A stretch of DNA of 64,000 nucleotides from Armatimonadota bacterium (lineage in GTDB: Bacteria > Armatimonadota > UBA5829 > DSUL01). The notes under the pieces are model-generated. The model was not told the origin of the DNA and did not search any database. It saw nothing but the letters and a program-made list of their open reading frames with translations. The stretch is taken from NCBI GenBank assembly GCA_020846715.1, contig JADLDK010000010.1:1-64000 (forward strand). The letters run 5' to 3'. The translations under genes were made by a program, and so were the position numbers. Of this stretch, positions 61,924 to 64,000 are shown in pieces. The stretch's first letter is position 1; the number at the start of each line of letters is the position of its first letter.

Positions 61924-63438
61924 CTATTCCTCCATCTCTGACACGTCCCTGGAATCACCAGGTTCCTCTGGGTTCGCTCCCGGCTCAACGGGCAACGAGA
62001 TTGTAAATGCCGTTCCACGGCCAGGTTCGCTGCTGACTGTTATGTCCCCCCCGTGCTGCTTCACCACAGCGTGCGCAAAAGCCAGTCCCAGTCCAAAGCC
62101 TTCTCCGACCTCCCGCGTGCTGAAAAAAGGATCAAAAATGCGGTGGAGATGTTCGGGGGCTATACCTCCACCTGTATCCTTGATGTCAATCAGTACCTCG
62201 CCTTTTCCAGCTTCTGCAGACAAAGTCAATTCTCCCCCGTCAGGCATCGCCTGGAGAGCGTTTTTCACAAGGTTGCCGATTGCCCTCACAATTCGTTCCC
62301 AGTCCACGTGAACTTTTGGAAGATCCGGAGCCAAACTGGCGTGCACCGTGATGTTACCGGGAATCTGTCTGCCAGCCAGCGCGGCGTGGACGATCTCCGC
62401 AACGTCCTGCTCAGTCACATTCAAAGCTCGCTTCTGATCCAGCGTCAGAAGCTCAGCCACAATATCCTGGATTCGCCGCGTACCCTCCAGAATGTAGGCG
62501 CTCAGCCTTTGCCGCTGCTCTTGTGTGGCGTTGGGGAGATTGATACTCTCCGCGGCCATCGACACAGCGGTCAGCGGGTTATTTATCTCGTGGGCGATTC
62601 CCGCAGCCATCAGCCCAATCCCAGCCAGCTTCTCCGCCCGCGCAAGCTGGTGCTCTTTTTCGACAAGAGAGTGTTCCGCCTCAGCCACTTCATCCACCAT
62701 CTCGTTGAACCGTCTGCTCAGCATGCCGATCTCGTCTTCCGGTCCGGCTTCCACCTGAACATCGCGATGCCCGCCCTTAACCACCGTCATAGCGCTTGCC
62801 AGACCCTTGATCGGCGTAACAACCGCTATCTGGACGGACAAAACGATTGCAACAGCCAGCAGCAGAAGCGTCAGCCCCGCAATAACGGCGATAGCCGTGA
62901 GAGTCGCCTGGTGGCGCTGGCGCACCCAGACCACGGGAAGGTCCACTTCGAGATAGCCGAGCACTCGGGTGGCGGGGCTGTGACAGCTTTGACACTCAGG
63001 CTCATTCGGGAGAACTGATGTGGTATTGATGAAACGGGCAGCGCCAACGCTGAACTCTCGGCTGGAGTTCTCCTTTAGAGACGGTTTCAGCGCAAACGAA
63101 TGCGGCGGGATTGTATTGTCGCCGCCGCGAATCCAGTAAGCGCCGTCCAGCTTGCGAATAGCGATTTGACTGGGAGGGAGGTCCGCTTCGGAGAGCATAA
63201 CCCGGATGGCTTCCTGTGCTTCGGTTTTGCGTCCAGTCATCAGAGCGGAGTGCAACCCGCCAGCAACAGCGCTGGAGACTCTTCTACCAATTCTTCGGGA
63301 GTATTCGTGCCGCTGCGCTTCCAGTACCAGAGCGGCGCCGTAGAGAATAGCGGCAAAGACAGCGACAACAATGAAGAGAACCGGCACGAGGATTTTTGTA
63401 CGCACCGAGACAGTGCGTATATCCCTGACGCGCGCCAT
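61924..63438 (-). CDS. Sensor histidine kinase with a periplasmic single-heme (CXXCH) sensor domain
   Basis: A 504-residue kinase. Membrane helix 1 is at ~15-38 (ILVPVLFIVVAVFAAILYGA) and helix 2 at ~180-205. Between them is a periplasmic domain with PECQSCHSP, where Cys149, Cys152 and His153 form a c-type heme motif. HAMP follows (~205-260), then HisKA with GIAHEINNPLTAV (His283), N box NLVKNALQAM, G1 DTGGGIAPEHL, F FDPFFSTREVGEG and G2 GLGLAFAH. This layout resembles Tll0287-like heme sensors and would sense redox, NO or CO. The ATG directly abuts the rex stop (TGA-ATG). No response regulator is adjacent. Confidence 0.92.
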   Translation of the reverse strand: MARVRDIRTVSVRTKILVPVLFIVVAVFAAILYGAALVLEAQRHEYSRRIGRRVSSAVAGGLHSALMTGRKTEAQEAIRVMLSEADLPPSQIAIRKLDGAYWIRGGDNTIPPHSFALKPSLKENSSREFSVGAARFINTTSVLPNEPECQSCHSPATRVLGYLEVDLPVVWVRQRHQATLTAIAVIAGLTLLLLAVAIVLSVQIAVVTPIKGLASAMTVVKGGHRDVQVEAGPEDEIGMLSRRFNEMVDEVAEAEHSLVEKEHQLARAEKLAGIGLMAAGIAHEINNPLTAVSMAAESINLPNATQEQRQRLSAYILEGTRRIQDIVAELLTLDQKRALNVTEQDVAEIVHAALAGRQIPGNITVHASLAPDLPKVHVDWERIVRAIGNLVKNALQAMPDGGELTLSAEAGKGEVLIDIKDTGGGIAPEHLHRIFDPFFSTREVGEGFGLGLAFAHAVVKQHGGDITVSSEPGRGTAFTISLPVEPGANPEEPGDSRDVSEMEE

Positions 63439-64000
63439 TCAGGGAGCCAGGTGAAACGACAGTACGGCAAGCTCCTGCACAAAATCTACATTGCGCACTG
63501 TCACTTCACGCGGAACTCGCAGTGTCACTGGAGCGAAATTGAGAATAGCGGTGACCCCGCACTTCACAACTGCGTCCGCCACCTGTTGAGCTGCTGCGGA
63601 TGGCACTGCGATAATGGCGAGTCTGGCGTCTATGCTCCGCGCATTGACCTCCGCAATCTTCGAAATGTCGTAAATATCTACGTCCCAGAGTTTGTGACCG
63701 ATCTTGGCGGGATTGTTGTCGAAAACCGCAGCGATTCTGAAGTGTTCCCGGGAGAGACTCGGGTAGCCCGCAAGCGCCGACCCCAGATTGCCCGCTCCTA
63801 CCAGTAGCACCGGCTGCTCTCTGTCCACTTTTAGAATCTTGCTGATCCGGCGGGTGAGCTCCGGCACGCTGTAGCCGATGCCGGGACGTCCAAACTCGCC
63901 AAAGTACGAGAGATCTTTGCGGAATTGAGCGGCGTTGACGTCCGTATAGCGCTCCATGTCCGCGGAAGAGATCGTCTCAACGCTTTTTGCGTCGAGATCA
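63439..64000 (-). CDS. rex: Redox-sensing transcriptional repressor Rex, N-terminus beyond the window
   Basis: Rex binds NADH/NAD+ and represses fermentation and respiration genes when NAD+ is high. The frame stays open to the right edge, so the first ~25 residues are missing. Visible are the end of the winged helix (VNAAQFRKDLSYFGEFGRPG) and the NADH-binding Rossmann motif VLLVGAGNLGSALAGYPSL. NNPAKIGHKLWDVDIYD and IAVPSAAAQQVADAVVKCGV follow, as in known Rex proteins. It is the first gene seen of an operon with the heme-kinase and the repeat protein. Any Rex operator (ROP) in its own promoter lies outside the window. Confidence 0.95.
   Translation of the reverse strand, partial: DLDAKSVETISSADMERYTDVNAAQFRKDLSYFGEFGRPGIGYSVPELTRRISKILKVDREQPVLLVGAGNLGSALAGYPSLSREHFRIAAVFDNNPAKIGHKLWDVDIYDISKIAEVNARSIDARLAIIAVPSAAAQQVADAVVKCGVTAILNFAPVTLRVPREVTVRNVDFVQELAVLSFHLAP

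Overview
The window is a dense, moderately GC-rich bacterial chromosome segment with no rRNA, tRNA, CRISPR array or insertion sequence that I can see. It most likely comes from the Armatimonadota or a close relative. Grounds: a pseudopilin with the tail FPVFARARETARQTKC, several Tat-exported Gfo/Idh/MocA oxidoreductases, a UroD-like protein, PEP-CTERM proteins, and diderm lipopolysaccharide genes (kdsB, split rfaE, LolA-like). The assignment is an inference from gene style, not from a marker gene. TTG starts are common: at least ten genes have one, supported by a Shine-Dalgarno (SD) sequence or an overlap with the preceding stop.

Layout. 1-2.1 kb: end of an O-antigen exporter-like gene, then pyrG. 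2.2-7 kb: gamma-glutamyltransferase, a secreted six-hairpin-like glycosidase and an AAC(3)-family acetyltransferase. 7-12.5 kb: central carbon genes (sucC-sucD with a hydroxyacid dehydrogenase, divergent from icd), a cupin and an isochorismatase-like hydrolase. 12.6-18.4 kb: acs, purE, purK, DUF5069 and a PIN-TRAM membrane protein with a long structured leader. 18.4-27.2 kb: a PEP-CTERM gene behind a consensus sigma-54 promoter, three Gfo/Idh/MocA oxidoreductases, a large TPR-like membrane protein, a UroD-like protein and ruvA. 27.3-36.9 kb: a zinc-ribbon ABC exporter with DUF1854, a pseudopilin, and secreted proteins including a divergent tandem paralogue pair. 37-43 kb: metallophosphoesterase, pepA, serS, phosphohexomutase and a small phosphatase. 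43-48 kb: Kdo and heptose activation genes, a LolA-like protein and a WaaE-like glycosyltransferase.

A non-coding interval at 48.0-48.4 kb carries a second consensus sigma-54 promoter, an upstream palindrome and a two-hairpin RNA ending in a textbook terminator. It is a strong candidate for an undescribed small RNA. From 48.6 to 59.6 kb runs a run of twelve same-strand surface-glycan genes (glycosyltransferases, methyltransferases, hexapeptide acyltransferases, an epimerase), many overlapping by 4-14 bases. The right end has a degenerate ThiD-like protein and a NagD-like phosphatase behind a promoter that implies a leaderless mRNA, then an operon of rex, a histidine kinase with a periplasmic CXXCH heme motif, and a three-repeat HNH-associated DNA-binding-like protein.

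Together the genes describe a diderm heterotroph investing in envelope polysaccharide, secreted proteins and redox control. The most novel-looking items are the sigma-54 small RNA with an anti-SD loop, the sigma-54-driven PEP-CTERM gene, and the rex/heme-kinase operon.
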